Assembly (NCBI RefSeq): GCF_026341125.1
Contig: NZ_JAPEOR010000002.1
Coordinates: 3,279,001 to 3,343,000, forward strand
Source of the DNA: Streptomyces sp. NBC_01142
GTDB lineage: Bacteria; Actinomycetota; Actinomycetes; Streptomycetales; Streptomycetaceae
Reading direction: 5' to 3'
Length of the DNA stretch: 64,000 bases
Shown here in pieces: positions 54,996 through 61,914 of the stretch. The first letter of the stretch is position 1, and every line of letters begins with the position of its first letter. The position numbers and the translations under genes were made by a program. The notes beneath the pieces were generated by a model that saw only the letters and a list, made by a program, of their open reading frames with translations, did not search any database and was not told where the DNA came from.

Positions 54996-55160
54996 ACGCC
55001 CGTGCATCGGCGAACCCTCGCTCGCCGGGCCGGCCACGGGCCGCCCGGGCGGAGCACGGTGTTCGCCGGCCGGGGAAACAGGCGGGCGGCACTCCAAGGG
55101 GCGTCGTCGCACGCCGCCGCCCCTTGGAGTGCCGCAGAACGCTGCGCTCCGCGCAAGCAG

Positions 55161-55444
55161 ATATCTATGGCCGCAGACGCAGAAATTAGCGCAATGTGCG
55201 GTGAGGGTTTATGGCCTGACCGGCGGAGTGATATTACTTGCCGCGCTCGGCTGCTTGCGTCGTGCTACCGTTGGTCTCAGTTGCAGTTGTGGTTCCCAAA
55301 GACTTCAAGTGCATTTACCGGCTTCCTGTGCCGGTGGGTGCATTTTTGTATTTCCGGTGTTGCTTTCCGGACGGGGCAATCATCGCGGCGACTCGGGGCT
55401 CGCACAGTGCGGGCCCCTGGGCACTGCCCCGAAGGAGATATGAC
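55161..55444 (+). promoter_or_regulatory. Long conserved 5' leader of cold-shock protein gene A
   Basis: From ATATCTATGGCCGC to the start codon, this 284-base region aligns with the 278-base leader of gene B (60854-61131, minus strand). Shared blocks include GCGGTGAGGGT, GTTGCAGTTGTGGTTCCCAA, CAAGTGC, TTTTGTATTTCCGG and GGGGCAATCATCGCGGCGAC. A hairpin (55395-55417, GGGGCTCGCAC with its partner) lies just before the GAAGGAG ribosome site. Such leaders in CspA-type genes control translation in response to temperature. Confidence 0.8.
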
Positions 55445-55648
55445 ATGGCTACTGGCACCGTGAAGTGGTTCAACGCGGAAAAGGGTTTCGGTTTCATCGA
55501 GCAGGAGGGTGGCGGTCCTGACGTGTTCGCCCACTACTCGAACATCGCCGCCCAGGGCTTCCGTGAGCTGCAGGAAGGCCAGAAGGTGAACTTCGACGTC
55601 ACGCAGGGCCAGAAGGGCCCGCAGGCGGAGAACATCACCCCCGCCTGA
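55445..55648 (+). CDS. CspA-family cold-shock protein A
   Basis: This 67-residue single cold-shock domain has RNP1 (KGFGFIEQ) and RNP2 (VFAHYSNI) and the starting [11 protein letters not shown]. The protein binds single-stranded RNA and DNA and melts secondary structure at low temperature. It is nearly identical to protein B (60650-60853). The gene has a long leader, an AAGGAG site and a strong terminator (55667-55702). It lies between MerR A and the DEAD-box helicase gene. Confidence 0.97.
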   Translation: MATGTVKWFNAEKGFGFIEQEGGGPDVFAHYSNIAAQGFRELQEGQKVNFDVTQGQKGPQAENITPA

Positions 55649-55666
55649 CGCTGAGGCGTACGGCGC

Positions 55667-55702
55667 AGCTGGGGCCCGCACCATCGCGTGCGGGCCCCAG
55701 CT
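55667..55702 (+). terminator. Terminator of cold-shock gene A
   Basis: A 14-bp perfect stem AGCTGGGGCCCGCA and its complement. The same stem sequence follows cold-shock gene B. Confidence 0.85.
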
Positions 55703-56019
55703 CGTTGCTCTTCCAGGGCCTGCCCTGTGCGCCGTGACGGTCTCACGAGCGGCGCGACCAGCGTATTGCCCTGTTGTCTCACCCGTATGGCGGACGCTCC
55801 GCCCATGGCTCCGGACGTAGGTCCGTCAGAGCCCCCTGATTCGGCACCCCGGGCCGCTCTGTCCGGATTATGCCAGTCATCTCAACGCGTCGGCCCGAGC
55901 TCTTTCCTTGTCGGCCCGGCTTCGTTTTCGTCTTTTCTTCGGCTCGTTCTTGCGATTCTCTGCGCTGTTCAGTGCTGCCGGGAATTCCTCGATACGTGCC
56001 GCATCGAGGAAGGTTCTGC
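55703..56019 (+). promoter_or_regulatory. DEAD-box helicase leader region with RBS-covering hairpin
   Basis: This is the region between the Csp terminator and the helicase. From 55945 to the ATG it matches the minus-strand sequence at 60234-60310. A hairpin (55985-55993 TTCCTCGAT with 56003-56011 ATCGAGGAA) includes the ribosome site GAGGAAGG in its 3' arm. Confidence 0.75.
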
Positions 56020-57564
56020 ATGAACCGTAATGCCCGCACGAACGACCGCTACTCCCGCTCCCGTACGGGCGGTTCCGCCGGCTCTGCAGGCTCTGGGGGT
56101 TCCGGCCGGGACGGCCGCTTCCGCTCGCAGGCGACGGGCCGGCCGGCCGGTTCGGGCCGTTCCGGCGGCTACGGGCGCCGTCCCGCCGCGGTGCAGGGCG
56201 AGTTCGCGCTCCCCAAGACGATCACTCCGGGCCTGCCCGCCGTCGAGGCGTTCGCCGATCTCGACATGCCCGCCCCGCTGCTGGCGGCGCTCAGCGCCGA
56301 GGGTGTGACCGTGCCGTTCCCGATCCAGGCGGCGACTCTGCCGAACTCGCTGGCCGGCCGTGACGTCCTGGGCCGCGGACGCACCGGATCGGGCAAGACC
56401 CTCGCCTTCGGCCTGGCGCTGCTGGCCCGCACCGCCGGACAGCGCGCCGAGCCCCGCCAGCCGCTGGCGCTGGTCCTTGTCCCCACCCGGGAGCTGGCCC
56501 AGCAGGTCACCGACGCACTCACCCCCTACGCCCGGTCGCTGAGGCTGCGGCTGACCACCGTCGTCGGCGGGATGTCCATCGGCCGGCAGGCCGGCGCCCT
56601 GCGCGGCGGCGCCGAAGTCGTCGTGGCCACCCCCGGACGGCTCAAGGACCTCATCGAGCGCGGCGACTGCCGCCTGGACCGGGTCGCGATCACCGTCCTG
56701 GACGAGGCCGACCAGATGGCCGACATGGGCTTCATGCCCCAGGTCACCGCGCTCCTGGACCAGGTACGCCCCGAGGGCCAGCGGATGCTGTTCTCCGCCA
56801 CCCTGGACCGCAACGTCGACCTCCTGGTCCGCCGCTACCTGCACGACCCCGTCGTCCACTCCGTCGACCCCTCCGCCGGCGCGGTCACCACGATGGAACA
56901 CCACGTACTGCACGTCCACGGCGCCGACAAGCACGCCACCACCACCGAGATCGCCGCCCGCGACGGCCGCGTGATCATGTTCCTGGACACCAAGCACGCC
57001 GTCGACCGGCTCACCCAGGACCTGCTCAACAGCGGCGTACGCGCCGCCGCACTGCACGGCGGCAAGTCCCAGCCCCAGCGCACCCGCACCCTGGCCCAGT
57101 TCAAGACCGGCCACGTCACCGTCCTGGTCGCCACCAACGTCGCCGCCCGCGGCATCCACGTCGACAACCTCGACCTCGTCGTCAACGTCGACCCGCCGAC
57201 CGACCACAAGGACTACCTCCACCGCGGCGGCCGCACCGCCCGCGCCGGCGAGTCCGGCAGCGTCGTCACCCTGGTCCTGCCCAACCAGCGCCGCGACATG
57301 ACACGCCTGATGGCCGACGCCGGCATCACCCCGCAGACCACCCAGGTCCGCTCCGGCGAGGCCGAACTCAACCGCATCACCGGCGCCCAGGCACCCACCG
57401 GCATCCCCGTCACCATCACCGCACCCGTCACCGAACGCCCCAAGCGCAGCACCTCCTCAACGCGCGGCCGACGCAGCCGCCCCGCCCAGGCCCGACGCAA
57501 CAACGCCGCACCCCAGACACGCACCGCCACCTCACAGCGGTCCTCTTTCAGCAGCGCCGCCTGA
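56020..57564 (+). CDS. DEAD-box RNA helicase
   Basis: This 514-residue helicase has a Gly/Ser/Arg-rich N-terminal extension (residues 1-60). The core carries a Q-motif (PFPIQAATLP), Walker A GRTGSGKT, PTRELAQQ, TPGR, DEAD (VLDEADQMADMGF), SAT, and C-terminal motifs VATNVAARGIH and HRGGRTARAG. A basic RNA-binding tail ends the protein. It would unwind structured mRNA in the cold, next to the Csp gene. The ATG at 56020 follows GAGGAAGG. The CBS protein gene follows after 52 bases. Confidence 0.95.
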   Translation: MNRNARTNDRYSRSRTGGSAGSAGSGGSGRDGRFRSQATGRPAGSGRSGGYGRRPAAVQGEFALPKTITPGLPAVEAFADLDMPAPLLAALSAEGVTVPFPIQAATLPNSLAGRDVLGRGRTGSGKTLAFGLALLARTAGQRAEPRQPLALVLVPTRELAQQVTDALTPYARSLRLRLTTVVGGMSIGRQAGALRGGAEVVVATPGRLKDLIERGDCRLDRVAITVLDEADQMADMGFMPQVTALLDQVRPEGQRMLFSATLDRNVDLLVRRYLHDPVVHSVDPSAGAVTTMEHHVLHVHGADKHATTTEIAARDGRVIMFLDTKHAVDRLTQDLLNSGVRAAALHGGKSQPQRTRTLAQFKTGHVTVLVATNVAARGIHVDNLDLVVNVDPPTDHKDYLHRGGRTARAGESGSVVTLVLPNQRRDMTRLMADAGITPQTTQVRSGEAELNRITGAQAPTGIPVTITAPVTERPKRSTSSTRGRRSRPAQARRNNAAPQTRTATSQRSSFSSAA

Positions 57565-57616
57565 GTCAGAGCCGACGCGCCCGGCGCGTTGGTCCACCGA
57601 ATACGGAAGGTGTCCA

Positions 57617-58015
57617 GTGACGCTGTTTCTCGCGCAGCCGTGGCAGACGGACAGCACCGGTCTGACGGCCGGCGACGCCATGGGCTCGCCGGGGCCGCAG
57701 GTCGGCGACGACATGATCGTTGATCTGGCTCTGTCGGTCCTCATCGGCGCCGGCGTCGGGCACCTTCTGGTCCGCGACGAGGACGGTCGGTGTGCCGGCC
57801 TGGTCACCCGGGCCCAGCTCACCGCGTACCGCAGAGGCTCCTGGTACTCCGAGCGCACCCGCCTGCGGGACATCGTCCACGACCGGGGACCGTTCACCTC
57901 GTCCGTCACCTCTGTGCACGAAGCGGAACGCGTCATGAGGAGCCGGAAACTCGCGGCCTCACCAGTGATCGACGAGGACGGCTACACCCTGGGCGTCCTC
58001 GCCCTCGCACGCTGA
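57617..58015 (+). CDS. CBS-domain protein
   Basis: This 132-residue protein is a tandem CBS pair (Bateman module): IVDLALSVLIGAGVGHLLVRDEDGRCAGLVT and VHEAERVMRSRKLAASPVIDEDGYTLGVL. Such modules bind adenosine nucleotides. The start is GTG 57617 with a GGAAGG site. It lies between the helicase and the SCO5918-type gene in the same order as in other Streptomyces cold-shock loci. Confidence 0.88.
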   Translation: MTLFLAQPWQTDSTGLTAGDAMGSPGPQVGDDMIVDLALSVLIGAGVGHLLVRDEDGRCAGLVTRAQLTAYRRGSWYSERTRLRDIVHDRGPFTSSVTSVHEAERVMRSRKLAASPVIDEDGYTLGVLALAR

Positions 58016-58067
58016 TCTCCCTCCAGCCGGCAACTCTTCCGGCCCTCTTCAACCTTGCTGAGGCACT

Positions 58068-58376
58068 ATGCGCTGCGTCATCGCCCGCTTCCCCTTCGAC
58101 CTGGTCAAGAGCGAGGTACAGGCGTCGATGAAGGGAATCAAGCCCGAACCCGTCACAGGGGAGTCCGTGATCATCGGGCGCCGCCACTACCCCGTCAAGC
58201 AAGTGGGTGAAGTGATCACCAGGCAGGACCGCCGCGACTTCACCGCCAGTGAAGTGACCAGGGCGCTGATGCGGCTCGGCTTCACATGCCGTGCTGTCCC
58301 GCCGGTTGTCCCAGCCACTGTCCCCACCCCGCTCCAGACCGCGTCAGCCCTGCTCGGAACGCCCGCGAGCGCGTGA
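58068..58376 (+). CDS. SCO5918 family protein
   Basis: This 102-residue protein begins RCVIARFPFDLVKSEV and continues with MKGIKPEPVTGESVIIGRR and YPVKQVGEVITRQDRRDF. I recognise it from Streptomyces genomes as the SCO5918 family of unknown function, which accompanies a DEAD-box helicase and cold-shock protein genes. The start is ATG 58068, 52 bases after the CBS gene. Its tail (VPATVPTPLQT) is low complexity. Confidence 0.85.
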   Translation: MRCVIARFPFDLVKSEVQASMKGIKPEPVTGESVIIGRRHYPVKQVGEVITRQDRRDFTASEVTRALMRLGFTCRAVPPVVPATVPTPLQTASALLGTPASA

Positions 58377-58509
58377 CAAGGGGGCGGTGAAGAAACCGGT
58401 GAGGGAAGCGTGACGATCGGTGGGTGGGGGAGGCGTCGTGCCGCCCTCGCCCGCCGGCTCTGCGAACGCTTGCGTGCAACCGGTCTGCCGGGTCTGCGCG
58501 TTGACGAGC

Positions 58510-58860
58510 TCAGTCGGAGCTCTCGTCCGGTTGTGCTGCGGCGCGGCGGAATTCGGCGTTGATGCGCTGGGCCTCCTCGAGCTGGTCCTCAAGGATGACG
58601 ATGCGGCAGGCGGCTTCGACCGGGGTGCCCTGGTCGACGAGCTCGCGGGCGCGGGCCGCGATCCGCAGCTGGTACCGGGAGTAGCGGCGGTGGCCGCCCC
58701 GGGAGCGGAGCGGGGTGATCAGACGGGCCTCTCCGAGGGCGCGGAGGAAGCCGGCGTTGGTGCCGATCATCTCGGCCGCCCGCCCCATCGTGTAGGCGGG
58801 GTAGTCGTCGTCGTCCAGGTGACCGCCGAGCGGGCCTGAAGGGTTCTTCTCTGCTGTCAT
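58510..58860 (-). CDS. MerR-family helix-turn-helix regulator B (cold-shock locus, inverted copy)
   Basis: This 116-residue paralogue of MerR A has the same order: an acidic start with DDDDYPAYTMGRAAEMIG, a helix-turn-helix with ARLITPLRSRGGHRRYSRYQ, and the helical VILEDQLEEAQRINAEF. The ribosome site AGAGGTGCAG matches that of gene A. The leader is shared with A, including the 32-bp palindrome. It is convergent with the SCO5918 gene. Confidence 0.9.
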   Translation of the reverse strand: MTAEKNPSGPLGGHLDDDDYPAYTMGRAAEMIGTNAGFLRALGEARLITPLRSRGGHRRYSRYQLRIAARARELVDQGTPVEAACRIVILEDQLEEAQRINAEFRRAAAQPDESSD

Positions 58861-59170
58861 CTGCACCTCTGCCAGGACTCCATGGAGGGAACACGGAGAT
58901 CGGGGAACGCGTGGAGGGGCCCTGGTGCCGTACGGCACCAGGGCCCCGAAGGAATTACTACACCACCTGTCGGCCCTGCTACTGCGTCGGCCTCCTGTGT
59001 CCGCAGACCCGCCCGAACGGGGACGGGAAGTGCGGGGATCGCGGATACGTGACCGGAGACCACCTGCCTGTCCGAGGTCCTGCGGTACCCGGGCTCAGTT
59101 CTTCCGTCCGGGCGATCCTGGTGGCGCTCAACTCCTCGGTTCCTCCCTCTGAACCGACTGCCTGCCTCAC
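58861..59170 (-). promoter_or_regulatory. Conserved leader of MerR gene B
   Basis: On the minus strand this region carries the same ordered blocks as the gene A leader (GGGTACCGCAGG, GGTGGTCTCCGGTCACG, ATCCGCGATCCCCG) and the 32-bp palindrome at 58916-58947. The palindrome has a T:A pair where copy A has C:G, which keeps the stem intact. Confidence 0.75.
58916..58947 (-). promoter_or_regulatory. 32-bp perfect palindrome before MerR gene B
   Basis: Core GGTGCCGTACGGCACC with arms GGGGCCCT and AGGGCCCC. It is the counterpart of 54591-54622. Confidence 0.8.
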
Positions 59171-59379
59171 CGGTACTGCGGTACTGCTCGTGGCGGCCAC
59201 TGAACACTGCGGGCCACCCGGTACGGCCGTCAGCCCCGTCCCTGTCCAGTGCCTGCGGCCCCGGCGCGCCGTGACGAGGGCGCGGCCGCACACCTTCGAT
59301 CACGCAACGTGTTTACCGGGTCCACTATTGGTAACACTGGGTGATGAGAGTTCGTCAGGCACTGCGGAAGGCGGGACAC

Positions 59380-59607
59380 ATGTCCGTGGGTACCGTGATC
59401 ATCCTCAGCGTGGTGGCAGCGATCATCACCGCTCTCGTGCTCGCTCCACCGGTAACGCGGCCAAGGACGGGCGTCCGTCCGAACCGGCGCGTGCCCCGGC
59501 CCGAGCAGGCCGTCGGCCGGCGCCGTGACACAGGCGCACCGCGAGGCCCACGCCGCCTGCGCACGGTGCCCGAGCCGCGCGCCGGCCACCGGCGGACCAC
59601 CGGCTGA
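59380..59607 (+). CDS. Small single-pass membrane protein with basic tail
   Basis: This 75-residue protein has a membrane helix (GTVIILSVVAAIITALVLA) and an Arg/Pro-rich tail. The ATG at 59380 has an AAGGCGGG site; a GTG at 59341 would add 13 residues. Not recognised. It sits between the two MerR leaders' decay products and a hypothetical gene; a real gene is likely but not certain. Confidence 0.5.
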   Translation: MSVGTVIILSVVAAIITALVLAPPVTRPRTGVRPNRRVPRPEQAVGRRRDTGAPRGPRRLRTVPEPRAGHRRTTG

Positions 59608-59825
59608 CCGGCGCGCTCTGCCGAGTGCTCCTTCGGGGACCCTGGCCGGGTTCGGTGGTCCCCGAACGGGCTGCCGATGGCCCTCGGCCCGGCCGATTGC
59701 GGCGGCGCCCGGCCGTGAGCGGCTTTCGGCGCGCGGGGAAGTTCGTCGGCCCGCGCCCTCCCCACCCGAAATCCCATCAGCGAAGCTGCCCGGTAGGGCC
59801 CTGAAGAGAAATAGAATGGGCTCTC

Positions 59826-60185
59826 ATGTCGAAGCCTGACGAGCTACTCGTTGACGTCGCCGCTCTGGTGGAGTCCGGGCATAGCAATCAGATGTCCCTG
59901 ACCGTGGTCACCGGTGGCGCTGTCATCACCGGTCGACTGGCTCCCGAAGCCGTGTGGAGGCAGCGTGTGTCGGAGGTCCTGACGGATTCGGCCCACCTGG
60001 GCGAGTTCTCCCGCATCTTCACCGCCTCCACGCGGACGGACGGGCCGCCCACGCATCTGCACTTCCATGTCGCCCGGATCCTGCAGGGGACTGTGGGGAT
60101 CCCGGAGACGGGCGGGATGTACCGCGTCGCGATCGAGGACGTCAGCGCCTGGACCATGGGCGACTTCAGCTACTCCGACCACTGA
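59826..60185 (+). CDS. Hypothetical protein (faintly GvpU-like)
   Basis: This 119-residue protein has SLTVVTGGAVITGRLAPEAVW, HLHFHVARILQG and YRVAIEDVSAWTMGDFS. The opening pattern (a strand-rich ITGR element followed by W) recalls the GvpU-type gas-vesicle accessory family, but no gas-vesicle genes are near, so the match is weak. The ribosome site is poor. Codon bias is normal. Confidence 0.6.
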   Translation: MSKPDELLVDVAALVESGHSNQMSLTVVTGGAVITGRLAPEAVWRQRVSEVLTDSAHLGEFSRIFTASTRTDGPPTHLHFHVARILQGTVGIPETGGMYRVAIEDVSAWTMGDFSYSDH

Positions 60186-60234
60186 GCCCCCGCGCGTCGA
60201 AGGCCCTGCGGCCGTACGTGTGTGTGCGGTTCAT
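60166..60234 (-). pseudogene. First codons of a lost second DEAD-box helicase
   Basis: The minus strand reads ATGAACCGC directly after a leader that matches the helicase leader of the intact copy, but the frame stops after 22 codons. The 5' leader (to about 60310) and start codon survive while the coding body is gone. Confidence 0.7.
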
Positions 60235-60310
60235 GTGGAACCTTCCTCGATGCGGCACGCATCAGGGAATTCCCGAAAGCAGATGAGCAGCACGGAGAAT
60301 CGCGAGAACG
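60235..60310 (-). promoter_or_regulatory. Relic of the helicase leader (copy B)
   Basis: It matches 55945-56019 of the intact copy, including GGGAATTC, GTGCCGCATCGAGGAAGG and the spacing to ATG. Two changes in the 5' arm (TTCCCTGAT for TTCCTCGAT) weaken the hairpin, consistent with relaxed selection. Confidence 0.7.
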
Positions 60311-60313
60311 ATC

Positions 60314-60352
60314 CATACCGAATACCGAATACCGAAACCGGAACCGGAACCG
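60314..60352. repeat. ATACCGA and GGAACC short tandem repeats
   Basis: Two ATACCGA-type 7-mers followed by ACCGGA hexamers, upstream of the helicase relic. Same hexamer class as other microsatellites in the window. Confidence 0.7.
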
Positions 60353-60594
60353 GCCGGAATCCAAAGCGGTCCGGCCGGCAGAAGAAGCAGCGGGTCAGTC
60401 GCTCAAAGCGCAGAGTGATCCGGGCGTCAGGGTCGGATCTCCGGACTTCTGGGGTTCCGGAGTGGAAGCTCGTACGGAATATGCATCCGGAGCTGTGGGG
60501 CGTCCGCCGCGCGAGGGGACTGCGGATTTCGAGGTTCTTGCCGCGGCTGTAATCGCCGCGGGATGCGGGGGAGGGCAGTGCCCCTCAAACGCAA
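60353..60594. other. Spacer between helicase relic and Csp B terminator
   Basis: No gene is seen. On the minus strand it corresponds to where the body of the Csp-helicase intergenic region would be. It is too diverged to align confidently by eye. Confidence 0.4.
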
Positions 60595-60634
60595 CGAGCT
60601 GGGGCCCGCACTCCACGGTGCGGGCCCCAGCTCG
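60595..60634 (-). terminator. Terminator of cold-shock gene B
   Basis: A 17-bp perfect stem CGAGCTGGGGCCCGCAC with its complement, loop TCCACG-type. It has the same core stem as the terminator of gene A. Confidence 0.85.
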
Positions 60635-60649
60635 TACTACGCTTCAGCG

Positions 60650-60853
60650 TCAGGCGGGAACGATGTTCTCGGCCGTCGGGCCCTTCTGGCCCTGCGCGAT
60701 GTCGAAGTTCACCTTCTGGCCTTCCTGCAGCTCGCGGAAGCCCTGGGCGGCGATGTTCGAGTAGTGGGCGAACACGTCAGCGCCGCCACCGTCCTGCTCG
60801 ATGAAGCCGAAACCCTTTTCCGCGTTGAACCACTTCACGGTGCCAGATGCCAT
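60650..60853 (-). CDS. CspA-family cold-shock protein B
   Basis: This 67-residue paralogue of protein A differs at only a handful of positions ([36 protein letters not shown]). RNP1 and RNP2 are intact. The ATG at 60851-60853 has an AAAGGAG site. The leader, terminator and protein are all conserved with copy A, so the two copies probably share regulation. Confidence 0.97.
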   Translation of the reverse strand: MASGTVKWFNAEKGFGFIEQDGGGADVFAHYSNIAAQGFRELQEGQKVNFDIAQGQKGPTAENIVPA

Positions 60854-61131
60854 GTCAAATCTCCTTTGGGGCAGTGCCCGGAGTCCGCACTGTGCGGACT
60901 CCGCGTCGCCGCGATGATTGCCCCGCCCGGAAATGACCGGAAATACAAAAGTGCTCCCAACGGCAGGAAAGCCGGTGGGGCACTTGGAGTTTTTGGGAAC
61001 CACAACTGCAACTTCGATCGACAGTAGCACGGCGAGAGCGGCGCCGCACGGTGACTAATTCCGCTCGGCTCGTTGTGTGAGATACCCTCACCGCGCGTTG
61101 CGCTTATTTCTCACTTCGCGGCCATAGATAT
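60854..61131 (-). promoter_or_regulatory. Long conserved 5' leader of cold-shock protein gene B
   Basis: This 278-base counterpart of the copy A leader has a perfect 12-bp hairpin (60879-60903, CGGAGTCCGCAC and complement) before the ribosome site. Copy A has a different stem sequence that pairs equally well, so the structure rather than the sequence is conserved. Confidence 0.8.
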
Positions 61132-61202
61132 TGGTTTTCCACCGCGACCGTTGCCCCGGTCGGCGTGCTGTCATCGATCAGGCTCCGCAGGGCAGTCGCT
61201 GA

Positions 61203-61832
61203 TCAGGTGGAAAGCGCGGCTTTGAGCATCTGCCGGGCCACTGTGGCCAGTTCGGTCACATCGGGAAGCGGGCGGGTCTCGGCCAGGGCGCCGGCCAGCC
61301 TGTCGTACAGCAGGCCGTCGGTCCAGGCGACGAGCAGCTCGGCTGCCGGTGCTGGATGGGGAGCGCCGAGTGCTGCCAGCAGGGTGGCGGCCTTGGATCG
61401 CGCGGCGAGGCCGGCGGTGTGCAGGTCGGCACGCAGCTCCGGTCGGCGCGTTGCCTCCAGGGTGAGTTCGAAACGGGCGAGCTGGCGGTCGCGCGCCGCC
61501 GTCAGCCAGTGGTGCAGCAGCGCGGCCAGCCCGTCCGCCGCGGACTCCACGTCCAGTCGTCCGCGGCCCGCTTCCCAGCGATCGACGTCGGCGACGGAGA
61601 GCTCGGCCAGTCGGAGGTAGCAGGCGCTGATCAGAGCGCTGCGCGTACGGAAGTAGTAGGACGTGCTTCCGGCCGGCAGGCCTGCGGCGGAGTCGACCGC
61701 GCGATGGGTCAGCCCGCGCAGTCCGGCGGTGGCCACGGTGCTGATGGCGGCGTCGGCGATCAGGGTTCGGCGGTCTTGCCGATCTTCGCGGTCTTGCCCG
61801 TCTTCGCGGTCTTGTCGGTCGGGGATGGACAC
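61203..61832 (-). CDS. TetR-family transcriptional repressor
   Basis: This 209-residue protein has a charged repeat start (DRQDREDGQDRED) and a TetR helix-turn-helix (TLIADAAISTVATAGLRGLTHRAVDSAAGLPAGSTSYYFRTRSAL, in parts). A helical ligand domain with a conserved GLLYDRLAG near the end follows. The start is GTG 61830-61832. It is divergent from the FAD monooxygenase gene, and two palindromes (61840-61855 and 61865-61884) lie between them, so it almost certainly represses both. Confidence 0.93.
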   Translation of the reverse strand: MSIPDRQDREDGQDREDRQDRRTLIADAAISTVATAGLRGLTHRAVDSAAGLPAGSTSYYFRTRSALISACYLRLAELSVADVDRWEAGRGRLDVESAADGLAALLHHWLTAARDRQLARFELTLEATRRPELRADLHTAGLAARSKAATLLAALGAPHPAPAAELLVAWTDGLLYDRLAGALAETRPLPDVTELATVARQMLKAALST

Positions 61833-61839
61833 GCGGCCA

Positions 61840-61855
61840 CTCTACATGTGTAGAG
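61840..61855. promoter_or_regulatory. TetR operator palindrome 1
   Basis: Perfect 16-bp palindrome CTCTACATGTGTAGAG. It lies 8 bases from the TetR start codon and shares the CTCTAC half-site with palindrome 2. Confidence 0.8.
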
Positions 61856-61864
61856 TGCAGCACA

Positions 61865-61884
61865 TCCTCTACGGATGTAGAGGA
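61865..61884. promoter_or_regulatory. TetR operator palindrome 2
   Basis: 20-base palindrome TCCTCTACGGATGTAGAGGA, with the same CTCTAC/GTAGAG arms. It lies 30 bases upstream of the monooxygenase ATG. Confidence 0.8.
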
Positions 61885-61914
61885 TGGCGGAGGGGTGGAA
61901 GAAGGAGAGCCGAC

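Noticed and set aside
59826..60185. Gas-vesicle protein GvpU
   Set aside because: Only a faint pattern match, and no other gas-vesicle genes are present; left as hypothetical.
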